NCBI GenBank assembly: GCA_027577595.1
Contig: JANBRJ010000002.1
Span: 186,001-250,000, forward strand
Source: Coemansia sp. RSA 487
Lineage: Eukaryota > Kickxellomycota > Kickxellomycetes > Kickxellales > Kickxellaceae
Reading direction: 5' to 3'
Length of the DNA stretch: 64,000 nt
Below the pieces are notes generated by a model, which did not search any database, was not told the origin of the DNA, and saw only the letters and a program-made list of their open reading frames with translations. Positions 26,382 through 38,047 of the stretch are shown here, piece by piece (position 1 is the first letter of the stretch; every line of letters begins with the position of its first letter). The translations under genes were made by a program, and so were the position numbers.

Positions 26382-27188
26382 ATGATAACATACAGCAGCC
26401 GCGATCCCGAGTGGAAGAAAGAGTTTGTGGAGCTGATAAACAAGGAGTGCGAGCACACGCACGAGCGGTTCCCTGCAATGTCCCTGGCCACCGTCGACGT
26501 CGAGGGCCGGCCAGCCGTGCGCACAGTATCTCCACGGGGATTCGTGGGCGACGGGTTTCTACGGATAAACAAGGACGATCAGGGCCAGTGGTCCTCGGAT
26601 GTGCTGACGTTTTGCACGCACGCGAAGAGCAGCAAGGTGCACGAGCTGGTGGGTACAGGCGACGTACAGCTTGTCTTCTGGTTGCAGAACTCGCGAGTGC
26701 AAATCAGGTGCGGCGGACACGCGCACTTGCTTTTCCACCCAGAGAACCCACACTACTCGACGCTGTCCCTTGACATCCGGCACCGTGTGTGGCCGCGCGA
26801 CAAGACATCTGAGAGGACGATAGGCGGCCAGACAACAGTCAATGGAAATGGAAATGGAAGTGGCCTTGACGAAGTTGGCGTCGAGATCGACGACGAGTTC
26901 ATCCGCGAGCAAGCGTACTTGCACCATTCGCCTGTTATCCAGGCATGGTACTCATGGCCAGCCCCTGGGAAAGTCAGACTTGCCGATCCCTCGCTCTACC
27001 CGGCCGAGATTCCATTGATCAAAGATAAAGAGGAGAAGGCACGCTTCGAGGCCAACGCCCGCCGCAACTACGTCCTTGTCTTTGTCGATGTCAACCACGT
27101 CGACATAGTCGATCTCAACAAGCAGACCCGCAAGATATACACGCGCCGCAGTGACACGTCGTGGGCGATAACCGATGCCAGCCCATGA
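26382..27188 (+). CDS. PNPOx-like FMN-binding flavoprotein (Alr4036 family)
   Basis: A 268-residue split-barrel flavoprotein of the pyridoxamine-5'-phosphate-oxidase-like superfamily, closest to the Alr4036 type. Features are the start W..EF (WKKEFVELINKECEHTHERF), then AMSLATVDVEGRPAVRTVSPRGF (first strands and phosphate-binding Arg/Thr), FCTHAKSSKVHEL (the K/S residues that hold FMN phosphate in relatives) and the C-terminal LVFVDVNHVDIVDLNKQTRK. Proteins of this group are often annotated as pyridoxamine oxidases, but many are not; substrate and pathway are open. An Asn/Gly run (VNGNGNGSG) interrupts the domain at about residue 150. It is a single exon, converging on the minus-strand regulator gene. 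Confidence 0.8.
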   Translation: MITYSSRDPEWKKEFVELINKECEHTHERFPAMSLATVDVEGRPAVRTVSPRGFVGDGFLRINKDDQGQWSSDVLTFCTHAKSSKVHELVGTGDVQLVFWLQNSRVQIRCGGHAHLLFHPENPHYSTLSLDIRHRVWPRDKTSERTIGGQTTVNGNGNGSGLDEVGVEIDDEFIREQAYLHHSPVIQAWYSWPAPGKVRLADPSLYPAEIPLIKDKEEKARFEANARRNYVLVFVDVNHVDIVDLNKQTRKIYTRRSDTSWAITDASP

Positions 27189-27641
27189 TTACTGAATGCA
27201 GCAGGCTTCTTTCTCTTTTTTACCAACGATGATCTGGCATATTAGTAATGTTTTTTGTACTCATTCCTTTTCTGTTTTTCGGTTGAATGTCTTTGTATTC
27301 TGCCTTTGCAAGTAAAAACCACACGTTAGTTATGTATTTTTATAAATTAAACATCGTTGCTCACATAGATAGTCTTAGGTAAGCGAAAAAACGATTCACA
27401 TCTCAGATTTGCACATCAGAAGAATCGCCAACCCGGAAATACGAACGAATGAGATTATCTTAAACAGTTCGGCCAGCATATATCTGTAAATGGACTAAAA
27501 AGGGGGACCACAAGAAAAATGAACTGGAAAATTAAAAAAAAAATATATATATATATATTAGAAAGGCCAAGCAATAGTAGACCATCGACACAAGCATGCA
27601 TGAGGCGATAGGCGCAACATCTCTTTCGTGTGTTTTGTGAT
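27189..27641. other. Convergent intergenic region
   Basis: 3' ends of the PNPOx-like gene and the second Zn2Cys6 gene meet here. AT-rich, with a TA dinucleotide run at 27543-27559. No gene seen. Confidence 0.6.
27543..27559. repeat. TA dinucleotide microsatellite
   Basis: About eight TA units after a short A run in the convergent spacer. Confidence 0.85.
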
Positions 27642-28409
27642 TCAGTCAATTCTAAGCTCCAGGAGCAGGCGCTCAAGCATGTGCATTGATGTGGTCCACT
27701 CGTCGGGCCACTGCAGCATTTCGTGAAGCATATGTATGTAGTCGTGGTCTGCCCAATATTCCTGACACGTTGCAAGCAGCCGAAGCAATAGCTCTAGCCG
27801 CTCCTCTGAACTTGCTACTCTCCGGATAAGCCTGCTTTCGATATCGCCATCAACAAGCAGCGCTGTTTCGTCAGCGTCATCAACATTCATATCAAATCCA
27901 GCATAGTCATCCAATCTGTCTGCACCACCATGATGCTGATGTCCAGGCGATCTGTTTCCAATTGCGTTGGATGTGCTGCTCGCATGCACAGTTGGCGTCA
28001 CATCCATCATATCAGAAGAGTCGCTGTCGCCTGTGTAAAGCGCGCTCAGTTGTGTTGTCGAGCCTCCGCGGCTGCGCTGGGGCGTAGGAGTTTTGCTGGT
28101 GCTCGACTGTACTGCTGCCGCTGCTTGTGCGGCCGCAAGAGCAGCAGCCCCCGATGTGGTCATGACAGGGGTGCCTCCGGAATCGTGTGCACCCATTATG
28201 TCGTCAGGTGCAGAAGATACGGGTCCGATGTAGTGTGAAAGCGTAGATGCGTCCCCGTTGGGCATTGTGTGGGACATACCGCCACTTGTCCATCCTTCCT
28301 GGCTCGATGTTGGTGTCCCTACGGCTGACGGAGGTTGGCTAAACGGCTGCACAAAAGACGGAGTCACTTGTTGCTCAATGTTATGTATATGTCGGGAGCT
28401 GATTGCCGC

Positions 28410-28441
<32 letters not shown>

Positions 28442-31349
28442 GCTGCTGCTGTTGCTGATGCTGTTGATAATGGTGCATTTCCTGGCGGTGATGATGTTGC
28501 TCTTGACCTTGGTCTTGCTGTTGCTGCTGCTCTGAGTAGCGATGTAGCTGAGAGCGCGTGCGTGAAAGCGCTATCTTTTGCCAGTGGTACTGACAGACAT
28601 GCACTTTTGCTGCTAGATACAGAATGAATGGCATATGGGGCGCACATAGCTCCCATTCAGGCTCTGGAGCTGCGCCGTTTGTCATTGTACCCGACACCGA
28701 CGCGCGAGCGTTCGCAAGCTCGGTTGCTCGCAAATTAGTTCTACTTCGGATGAAATCTGCCGAGCGCACAACCTTCTTCCATGCTTGTGTTGCTGTACTT
28801 TCAAGCCACAGCAGCGATGTACAGGCAGACGCTAGGGTACTTAGATTCAGACGTAACTTCTCGTACGAATATAAAGCCAAACACTGGTGGATAATCACAA
28901 GACCATGGTATTGCAATTCGCGGTGGAACAGCGTGACATCGCGTGTGCTGTGTGCATTGTTGGTGTTTCCAGAGGCTGTTGATGGCTCCTCGGCGTGTGC
29001 TGCCTTGAGACTGTCTGTTGGCGATGACGACATTGTTGTTGCTGCGTTGAGCTGCTGCCGCCACTGCGCAATCTCGGCATCGATCACCAAGAAACTCTTT
29101 ACAAACTCGTTCAGCGCAGCTAGCCATTCCGTGTCCTCCCAGAGTCTCGCTGTGCTGCGCTCAGCCAGCCCGTTACGGAACAACTGCTCGGCTGCGCGGC
29201 ATTGGTGTGCAAGATGGCCCATTATGAGCGATAGCGGGATCGATGACTGGAACCACAGGATCACATCGTGGTCATTGTACCGGGGGAATTCGACATCAGT
29301 GGCCCTGTTGGATGCGCCCATAGAAACAGCTAGCTGTGGCGGGGGAGTGGCTTCGCGCATGGTCCGTGGAAAGCCCACCTTGTATGTCGCCTCGTGTATA
29401 GCCGGGCAAATGTTGGGCTCGCTCGAAACTAACGAAAAGTACCGATCTGCATAAAACAGGGTCCACCAAACCCTGCGACAATTCTCTGCGACAATCAACG
29501 ACCGTGCACGGCGTTGACTGGCACGCACCTCGATGTTGCTTAGCTCCAGCTGATACGCCAACCTAATTGTGGAACAAAAAACGTAAGCAACAGACGGAAT
29601 TTTGTTAGCAAATAATATCAAGCATTATGCATCCCTTGTCAACTTTATCGGAACAGGTGTTCCGACAGAGAAGCGCACAGAACCTCTCCCCCCTTTTTGC
29701 TAAAATTAAGGATGCAATCGAGGTCCATTGCAGCTAGTAGCATTCAGGGGCGCTTGCAAGCGTAAGAATGCAGCACTCTAGTTGTACAAATTAAAGAGAA
29801 CGGAGGCAAAAAAGAAGGATAGATAACACCCTCTCTGTCTTGCCATTTCTTGTGTCACCAGACTCGTGCACAAATGCGGGTGCAGACAAAACCATGTGGT
29901 GCATACCACCCTTCCGGGTATTTTCTTTTTTTTTTTGCCTCGCTCCCTATTGCTAGCGTTTGCCCAACAAAAGCAGCGAAAGGGGAACAAATGCGATAAT
30001 AGGAACCATAACAACAGAGGCAGATTGGTTACTTGGAGCAAGCACACTTACCTTACAGCAAGCTCGCGACGGTCAGCTGCCTGCTTCATACGACCCATTC
30101 CAAACTCAAACATCGACAGAACGATCCATGTCTGGATCAGGTAGGTGTTCGGGTCTTCCCGGGTGGCCACTTCTGCAAGCGATGTAGCAATTGCAGCAAG
30201 GTCTTGGCCGGCAGCATAGAGCTGGCCCGATAGTACAACAGAAGGCTGCTTCGAGTAGCGTTTCGACAGCGCACGGATGGCCAGGATCAGGTAGTTTGGC
30301 ACGGTCCCGTCATCGTACGCCTCCTTAAAGGATGGCCAGTGAACAATCGGGAAGAGCGCATTAAAATAATGGAAGAATTCGACAATGTTCGGGTCCATGT
30401 AGCTGATGCTTGCGCCCGCTCCTGTACTTGTACCTGCTCCAGTGCCGTTGGCGTTGGCGTTTGCGTTGTGAGCCGGAAGCAGCTGGTTGGGCCGAGGGAT
30501 TACAAGCGGCGTTGCTTGCGTCATGGTCTGATGGCCGCCACGGTCGCCAGCAGGAACAAGGAATGGCGGTGGACGTACGTGGTGTGGCAGCGGACTCTCA
30601 CTCCCGGAGGACCGGTGGCCAGACTGAGCAACATCGTCCTCGGACGTCGAGTGGGGGCTTCCAGGGAACAGTGCGGCAGCCAATATACTTCCGATTGGAG
30701 CGATAGTTTGCTGTTGTTGTTGCTGCTGCTGCTGCTGGCCTTGGAGTCGCTGGTGTATGCTTCCATGTTCTTGCTGATGGTGGTGGTTGTGGTTGTGGTT
30801 CTGAGCGGGTGGCCGAATCGGTGGGAGTGGAGATGATAGCGGTGCAGCACTAGGTGGAGCAGTCGGCTGAGGAGGAGGCATCTTTCCCTGTCCTGCCTGC
30901 GCTGGTTGGAGGTGGGGTAGTGTCGACAGAACACGATTGGGTATCTGCTGCTGTGGTGGCTGGTACTTCATCTGATCTTTATTATGAGTTACTGGCGCCA
31001 ACTGCGCTTGGCGCGGCAGAATCGGCAAGGGATTCATATACGGGCGCTCATACTCCCTGTGAGCACGAGCCGGTCTACCCCGCCGCCGCGATGGAACGTA
31101 CAGACACTCGGCTCCGCTCCGTACACATGCTGCGCAGGTGGGCTTGATGCCATCGCATTTGATTTTCTTTTGTCGGCAGCTGGTGCACGCTTGGCACTTT
31201 GCAGGCATCTTCTTTGGCGTGCCCGGAGTAGTAGCGGCTGGGCTGTCCATGGCTGTGCTGTTATTGGGTGTCGTCCGAGCCTCACTTTTACTCCTCGTGC
31301 CAATCTCGTTGGTATCCCTCGGATCGCTGTCGCTGGTTGTTTCGGCCAT
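27642..31349 (-). CDS. Zn2Cys6 transcription factor, two exons (1072 aa)
   Basis: A zinc-cluster regulator split by one intron. Exon 1 is 31349-30052 and exon 2 is 29562-27642; the intron (30051-29563, 489 bases) has GTAAGT and TTAG ends. Joining restores frame and the conserved AVRLAYQLEL of the fungal_trans domain. The Zn2Cys6 cluster is at about residues 52-82 (CQACTSCRQKKIKCDGIKPT, then CAAC and ECLY) followed by RRRGRPARAH. A Pro/Gln/His-rich linker leads to the middle homology region (EFFHYFNALFPIVHWPSFKE, near residue 350). The second half has the CRRVWWTLFYADRYFSL motif, then a Gln/His-rich insert at about 790-850 encoded by a GTT/GCT repeat. Start ATG 31349 (MAETTSDSD) is preceded only by non-conserved residues. 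Confidence 0.88.
28410..28456 (-). repeat. CAA/CAG trinucleotide repeat encoding poly-Gln
   Basis: About 15 consecutive Gln codons inside the second zinc-cluster gene, mostly pure CAA. It is a likely length polymorphism. Confidence 0.9.
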
Positions 31350-33370
31350 ATCTAGGCTGTCAAAGGAGATTGCTGTGGACGAGACAGTTGCAGGGGGAAA
31401 AAACGAAGTATAAAGAAAACGAGACGAGCAAGTGTGTAATAGGAATAAAGGCAAAAGGGTAGGAATGAAAAGATAATAGGACAGACACAGAGCTTGCTCC
31501 GTTTGCCAGTATGGCGAAATCGTGTGTTACCAAGACCGACAAATGAAATGAAGGAAAAAAAAAAAAAGTGAATTGAAAAATAAAAATATATAGCTGGAAG
31601 AGCCAAAGAGAGAAAAAAAGAATCCAGAGATGGGCGACAAGAAAAAAAAAAGCAACCCCACTTTAATAACCCCTTTGCTTCAAGACGGTTTGGTTTCGTC
31701 GATTTGCTGCGAGAAACAGGAAAAATGAATGCGAACACACGCCTAGCGATAGCTTAAATAGTGAGAGGTGTGTCATCAAGGTATTTTAGATACCATAGGC
31801 GCAATGGTTCTTTTTGGGTGCATGTTTTTGGATGCACAATATTCCTCTTGCTGATTCTATTGCTGTTGCTGTTGTGCTGCCCAAGCGGCGAAAGAGCAGA
31901 TTGACTAGGGTTTCGCAGGGCAGCCCAGAGCAGCACAAGAAAATGGAATGGAAAGGCGGCTTGTCTATTCAGCACAGAGCGAAGCAAAATGTCCGGCGAC
32001 ATGTGCTTGGCTCCACCGCCTCCATTCAGGCCAGAAAAGCAACGGCTGCGCTGTTTCAAGTCTCAGTCATTTCCACCCAGCTGGTTGGTTGCGGATATGT
32101 GCACCTGAGATCCCATGGAAGAAACACACCGAATCAGAAAGAGCCAACCAAGCAGGACCGCAATATTGCTGGATTCTGTTGCCCAGAATAGTTATTTACT
32201 GAGGGAGGGGAGTGCATGCGGCACAACTTCCAACACAGCAAAAGATGAATGTCGATCAGGCGCAGGCGAACCCCCCAAATGAACGGAAACAGGTTTTTTT
32301 TCAGACAACATTGTTGGGACTTTTTGAGACTTCCAATCCAAATGATGGATGCGTACTGATAACAGAAAAAATAATTGGATACCATGATATTATTTAATCA
32401 CGCTGAACATACGGGCGATTTTATTCTAGCGTTAAGAGAAATGCAAGTTCCACAATGCACACGGGATGTTGTGCAATCGCAGCCTGCTTTTGGAAAGAAC
32501 CTTGGAAGAAGTGAGCTGCAGTGGAGGTCCAATTGACAAGTGGGGACTGCAATACGGAAGAGAAAGTCGATTCCAGGAGTCTCCGAATGGAAGTATGTCG
32601 CCGACCACTCGTCCAATTCCAATTACTGGTATTTGACGCCCTGACCACCAGCGGACATGAGGAAATTGCCAATGGCCAACTCCAAACGCATGAGCACGGA
32701 AAGTGCGCGAATATTCTCAGCCAATGGATCCATAGATTACTATATTTTGCAAGGACACCCGATCCTGCAAAACAATCAAATTTCTATATCATTGAGCAAA
32801 CCAATAATCCTCCGAGTGCACTGAATTCGTCGTCCAAGTTGCAAAAAATCTAACAAAGACGTGGAGGAGGATGATCAACCATGGCTAAGGGGGTCGATAT
32901 TAGACATCAGCTGGACAAGCTGCGTTCCACTGTGTACGTTTTCTACTAAGGTTGACAAATCTATTCATATACACCTAGCGTGCATCAATCGGAAAACCCA
33001 GTCTGCAGCATTTGCCTACCTTTAGTTTTATGCTCTTTCGTGCAACAACGCATTTGTGCGCCCCGTCGTATCCTCTCTTCTCTTCTCCTCTCACGGATTG
33101 TTATGATTCTTGCTCAACTTTGGCTCCAAGAACACGTTCTTCTCTTTTGTTCTTATCTTTCATTTTAAAAAAGCTTTCCGAGTTTATTCTGCCTTTATCT
33201 TTTTATGTTACTTTTGCAGCGCCAGAGATCTCTATCAGAATAAGTTTTGTGATTTACCTTATCTTTTATTTTTACTACCAGTGTTACTTTTATTTAGTCC
33301 GCACACAACTAGCTAGAAACAAAGGGGCTTCTGGGCTATCTCGACAGGGTGTTTATACTTATTTCGGACA
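31350..33370. promoter_or_regulatory. Two-kilobase divergent region between two Zn2Cys6 genes
   Basis: The two large regulators are transcribed away from each other from here. The flanks are pyrimidine-rich leaders on their respective strands (for example CTCTCTTCTCTTCTCCTCTC-like at about 33,072-33,095). I find no credible coding sequence, RNA gene or repeat in the middle, although several short ORFs exist. Confidence 0.5.
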
Positions 33371-36300
33371 ATGTCAGCCCACGACGCAAATAAAGAAGCG
33401 GAACAAGCGCAGCAAGACCCACAGTCGCTGAGTGGGTTCCTTGATCTAGACATGTCAAACAACCCGACATCTCCAAACGCGTTTGGAAACTTTCCATTCC
33501 CACTATCGGACCAGGCATCTCTTTTCAATTTCCACGCACCGATAGGGTTGGGAGCAGATCCAATGTACTCTCAAACTACGCATGGGTTCTTTGGTAGCGA
33601 CCAGCCGACACACATGGCAAACCCTGCAGCACCCGACGATGTATCTGTGGATCTTGCTCTGTTAGGCAGCATTGCAGGGGCGGATCCGCTGACTTATGCG
33701 ACGGCTTCGTCGCTGCTGTATGCGAGAAGCATGGCGGGATCAGCACCAGACATTTCAGTATCCCTAGCGCATAATGGCACGTCGGCTCAGGGAATGGCTG
33801 GTCCAACGGTAGCTCCACTACAACAGCAGCAGCAAGTGCCGTCGCAAAACACTGCAGCACAAATGACAACGCGCGTACGGGCTGCGCGGGCACGTATTCT
33901 CAACAACGTCCTCTACAACATGAGCCTTGGAGGAATCCAACAGCTGGATGGATACAACCATGGCAGCCTTGCTGTGACAGCGTCGATGGCTCAAGGCGTT
34001 GAAGACATACCTGCAACGTCACAATCATCAGGGATGAACCGATTTTTGGCAGACGCTGGCGCATCGGCGTCTCTGGGAATTCCATCCGGGCACATTGCAA
34101 GTATTGCAGAATCCGAGATGGCAGGCTACTCGATGCCCCAGCCGGATATCTCGGAATATACAATGGGGTCGGCCACAATTTCACCGACTAATATAGCTAT
34201 GGCACATAACTATCGTACAGGTATTCCAGGCGCGCCATCGTCCTCGGCGGCAACAGCGCCTTCCACCGCGCCACTGCCACGTATCGAGCAGGCATGCAAG
34301 ATGTGTCGCCGCCGCAAGGTTCGCTGCGATGGACAGCGGCCGTCGTGCACATTTTGCCTGAACAAGAGGTTTGAGTGCGTGTACGAGCCCGTGGCACCTG
34401 GCGGACGCAAGCGCGGGCGCCGATCAAAGACGTCTGATGCTGGATCGGTTGTGTCTAGCAACGCGGTGTCAGACGGACCACAAGCGGCAGCAAGATCGAC
34501 TAGCGATGCAGACGACTATGGGTTTGCCAAGAATGGCAAGCAGCCGCGGCTCGGGAGACGCGGCACGCTGAGCCAGTCGACGGCTTACCGCACGTTACCC
34601 GAGCTGGCAGAGAGTCCAGGGGCTTCGGATCTCGACAGTCCTGACGTCTCGGACCTTGATAGTGGCGAGTCGTCGGCAGATGATGATAACCCCAAGCATA
34701 ACTACCTAGAGGCACTGTCCAACCGCCAGATTGCGCTTCCTGATAGCGTCGACACTGGAATAAAGTTGCAGGACATCATGGACACGCGCGCAGATATAGA
34801 ACTGGCTGAGGGAGTTGCTGCTGCTGCGCTTGCCAGCATTGCAAACAGCCCCCATTCTGCCGAAATGTCTAGCAACCAGACGCAATCTATCGACGCCGCT
34901 GCCACGGCAGCAGCGGCACATGCTAATACTGCATCCTCTGAGCCTCGTGTAACCGGCACCCAGCTGGAAGGAAGCAAGGATCAAGTTGCAGCACCATCTT
35001 CACTTGCTGAGCGCCATATGCAGCTTTACTTTACGTACTTTCATCCACAGCATCCAATCCTCCACCGCCACACCTTTGAGAAATCTGTACGCAATGGCAC
35101 TGTCAACAAGGTGCTATGGCACGCTGTCCAGGCCATTGCTGCGCGCTACGGACCGCCACCGCCATCTCAATCGTCATTGGCATCTCAGAAACAACAAGTT
35201 CCAGATAGCGCAGCAGCAGATTCCAACGCCAACACAGAAGACACACAGCCTGCTGTCGATGAGGGTGCAGGTGATGCGATGATGGATGTGGACGATGTTC
35301 CAGAAAGTCCGAAGGAGCAGCCGACCGTAAGACGGCAGAAGCGAGCAAAGCGGCTGCAGCCAAAGGAATTCGGACGTGTGTATGCTGAGCTTGTGCGTGC
35401 AATGCTGCCCGAGGCGACACGCACGCCGACGATTGACGTGATCCAGGCGCTGTACCTTCTCTCGGAGCACCAGTTTGGAATGGGCGACTGGCTTGAAGGT
35501 AGCACATACTGGGGCACTGCGGTACGTATGTTCAACCAGATGCAGCTGCATATGACCGACGAAGCCTTTCAGTTTCCTGCATACACGTCACACCTTGGTT
35601 TGCACGAGTCTGCAGTGTCACCACTGACGTGCAAGCAGAGCCCCGCAAACTACGCCAGCGAAATGCGTAAGCCCACGCTGAACAACGAGTCATGGATTCG
35701 GCGCGAGATGGAGCGCCGCATGCGCTGGGTTCTGTTCGAGTCGGAACGCATGCACTCGCTAGCAGGTGGTAGTCCGCCGCTTGTTACGCTAGAGGCTGGC
35801 TGGGTCCACATGCCCTGTAGCGACGCTTTGTGGGAACTATCTGCCCCAAGGCGTGCCGCCGAGTACGAGCGTCTGCTGCTGCATATGGGCCGCTACTATG
35901 TTGATACCGGCGGCAGCCTGCGCATCGACATGGCGCCCGATGCCGCCAGTATTGCGTCCAGCCAAGCTGCCACTGCGCCGCCCAGCGCAAACGAGCTTTC
36001 AGCTGACGAGGGCTCGGATCTTGAGAAGACCCACGCAAAGCTCGCTCCATCAGCCACAGACGATCAGTCGACTTCCAACAGTGGCAACAGTGCAAATCCA
36101 CGGGAATCTAGAAGTACAACTGTCGATGCATCGACAACCAATGCGACCATTGCCGGCAATGACCAGGAAATGGGTGCCAGCTCACAGAACACAAGACGCA
36201 GAACGTATCCTGGCCCCACACCTAATCGCGTTGCAAGCATGTTAGTCAGCATCCGCCGCCGCAAGAACCGAATCCACCTCAATGCGCACACTGCAATAGT

Positions 36301-38047
36301 CATTGGCCAGATGACGCGTGCACGACTAGCGTTGTTCCGGCTGTTCTTCCCATGCCGCTGGCCGAGCCAGCTAATGGCCAGCAGCGGGTTTAGCGCACAT
36401 CTGACACCAAGCGATAGAGCTGATCTTGGCGGTGGCGGCGGTGCGCCTGGTCCTGTAGTCCTGGGCTGGGACGAGCGGTTCCGCCGCATGCGCATCACCA
36501 TATCCGACATTGAAGCTAAGCTGATGCAGTGGCGCGTGTACCTAGAGTCGATGTTTCCGCTACGCGAGCATGAGGAAGGATCCGGACGCACAGATGATGA
36601 GAACGACGCGATCCACCGCGAGCGCGTCGAGTACGCAAACTATCGATTCTTGTTGTCAGCGCTGATCATTCAGAACAGATCCACTGTGCTGCAGCTCCAG
36701 GCGTGCTTGGCGCGACGCGAGCGCAAGATCAGGCACGCCGACCAGGAGCCTACAATGGGCGAGACCGCGCGCCAGACACTGGCAAACCATATTCTGCCCA
36801 ACCAGCCCAGCGAAAAGGCGATGCGGTCGCTACGCGCTTACGGCCAGGAGTGCTGGATGGCCATTGTGCGTCAGGCATGCGAAATCGAGGATCTGCTCGA
36901 GTCGCACTGGCAGGTGCGCCCACACAGCAACCAGAACCTCCACGTCATGGTCAAGCCCGACTGGCACGCGCCAAACGCCATCAAGGCCAAGATCAACGCT
37001 GAGACCAACCTGCGCCGCTTCCCCGAGGATCCATCCAGCGGCCAACGCCCAGTTGGTGAGGACGTCAAGGTGTATTTCTCGCACGAAGCACCGCCCTACC
37101 CGTTGCTTGTGGTCAACCAGCGGATGCTCGAGGCCATAGTCAAGTCGGCCAACAAGGCGGAGAAGCAGATCGGCGCAGAGCTGACCCTGGCCTCCAGCAT
37201 GAACAGCAACATCCACATCGAGACAAACGCCAACGCACGCGACATGGGCACCGATACGCTGCTTGGCTTTGGTGCGCGGCAAAGAGCCCAGCGCAAGAGC
37301 AGGGTACTCAGCGGTGTCAGTGCAACCGACACAACCTCTATAGCAGATGCAGCGACAGGCGGCCGCAAGCGTGGGCGCAGCGGAAAGCGTGGCCCGCGGA
37401 TCCCGATGACTGAAGCTGGTGAGGTTGATTTTGAGTCTACGGACGACAGCGATGCAGACGAGGTGGCCATGGACCCATTCCGCAGGCAGCAAGTCGGCAC
37501 ATCATACTTTATATTCCTGGCTGCAAAGACAATGATCATGTACCTGCACCACGCAAAGATGTCTGCGTACATTCTTGCTCGCCGCAAGACTACTGCCGGA
37601 AGCGAAAGCGGCGACAGTGTTCTGCCCAGCTCATCCATTTCGGTTGAGGATGATAGCGCGGCAGCGGAATATGCTGCTGCTGGCTATGCAAGAGAGGGCT
37701 CAGCTGGCGTACAGGAACGACAAAGCGAAGCAGACGCCCTGCTGATGCCAGAATTTACAGAGGACCTGCAGCCGCCACCACAGCTCAAAACACTGAGCGA
37801 CATCCGGCGCATGCAGGACCGCTTGGAGGTCGTTATGACTGCGCTGCGTCATTCGCAAAAGTACTGGATGGGCGTCGACTACTTTGAGCTGTGTGCTCGC
37901 AAGCTGCGCAACATGTCGGTCTATGGCCCGTGGCGTGCCGCAGATCCCGTATCGTCTGACATCTCAGCCGAGCTTGTCAACGAAGAATGGCCACAACATG
38001 TGCGTTTGTCGGAGGATTTCTCAAGCAATGTTGTTTTTGGCACGTAA
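33371..38047 (+). CDS. Very large Zn2Cys6 transcription factor (1558 aa)
   Basis: A zinc-cluster regulator whose DNA-binding domain lies unusually far in, at about residues 308-335 (ACKMCRRRKVRCDGQRPSCT, then FC and ECVYE), followed by the basic GGRKRGRRSK. The first 300 residues are Ser/Ala/Gln-rich and may be an activation region. The fungal_trans domain begins near residue 548 (HMQLYFTYFHPQHPILHRHT) and includes the RRMRWVLFESERMHSLAGG-type motif at about 780. It is interrupted by acidic, disordered inserts at about 600-670 and 850-960, and by a basic KRGRSGKRGPR patch near 1338. Its ATG at 33371 is the first after a pyrimidine-rich leader. Targets are unknown. It is the divergent neighbour of another zinc-cluster gene. 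Confidence 0.88.
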   Translation: MSAHDANKEAEQAQQDPQSLSGFLDLDMSNNPTSPNAFGNFPFPLSDQASLFNFHAPIGLGADPMYSQTTHGFFGSDQPTHMANPAAPDDVSVDLALLGSIAGADPLTYATASSLLYARSMAGSAPDISVSLAHNGTSAQGMAGPTVAPLQQQQQVPSQNTAAQMTTRVRAARARILNNVLYNMSLGGIQQLDGYNHGSLAVTASMAQGVEDIPATSQSSGMNRFLADAGASASLGIPSGHIASIAESEMAGYSMPQPDISEYTMGSATISPTNIAMAHNYRTGIPGAPSSSAATAPSTAPLPRIEQACKMCRRRKVRCDGQRPSCTFCLNKRFECVYEPVAPGGRKRGRRSKTSDAGSVVSSNAVSDGPQAAARSTSDADDYGFAKNGKQPRLGRRGTLSQSTAYRTLPELAESPGASDLDSPDVSDLDSGESSADDDNPKHNYLEALSNRQIALPDSVDTGIKLQDIMDTRADIELAEGVAAAALASIANSPHSAEMSSNQTQSIDAAATAAAAHANTASSEPRVTGTQLEGSKDQVAAPSSLAERHMQLYFTYFHPQHPILHRHTFEKSVRNGTVNKVLWHAVQAIAARYGPPPPSQSSLASQKQQVPDSAAADSNANTEDTQPAVDEGAGDAMMDVDDVPESPKEQPTVRRQKRAKRLQPKEFGRVYAELVRAMLPEATRTPTIDVIQALYLLSEHQFGMGDWLEGSTYWGTAVRMFNQMQLHMTDEAFQFPAYTSHLGLHESAVSPLTCKQSPANYASEMRKPTLNNESWIRREMERRMRWVLFESERMHSLAGGSPPLVTLEAGWVHMPCSDALWELSAPRRAAEYERLLLHMGRYYVDTGGSLRIDMAPDAASIASSQAATAPPSANELSADEGSDLEKTHAKLAPSATDDQSTSNSGNSANPRESRSTTVDASTTNATIAGNDQEMGASSQNTRRRTYPGPTPNRVASMLVSIRRRKNRIHLNAHTAIVIGQMTRARLALFRLFFPCRWPSQLMASSGFSAHLTPSDRADLGGGGGAPGPVVLGWDERFRRMRITISDIEAKLMQWRVYLESMFPLREHEEGSGRTDDENDAIHRERVEYANYRFLLSALIIQNRSTVLQLQACLARRERKIRHADQEPTMGETARQTLANHILPNQPSEKAMRSLRAYGQECWMAIVRQACEIEDLLESHWQVRPHSNQNLHVMVKPDWHAPNAIKAKINAETNLRRFPEDPSSGQRPVGEDVKVYFSHEAPPYPLLVVNQRMLEAIVKSANKAEKQIGAELTLASSMNSNIHIETNANARDMGTDTLLGFGARQRAQRKSRVLSGVSATDTTSIADAATGGRKRGRSGKRGPRIPMTEAGEVDFESTDDSDADEVAMDPFRRQQVGTSYFIFLAAKTMIMYLHHAKMSAYILARRKTTAGSESGDSVLPSSSISVEDDSAAAEYAAAGYAREGSAGVQERQSEADALLMPEFTEDLQPPPQLKTLSDIRRMQDRLEVVMTALRHSQKYWMGVDYFELCARKLRNMSVYGPWRAADPVSSDISAELVNEEWPQHVRLSEDFSSNVVFGT

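Noticed and set aside
36064-37492. Antisense frames of 175 and 220 codons inside the third zinc-cluster gene
   Set aside because: They are shadows of the sense coding sequence, with no family signatures.
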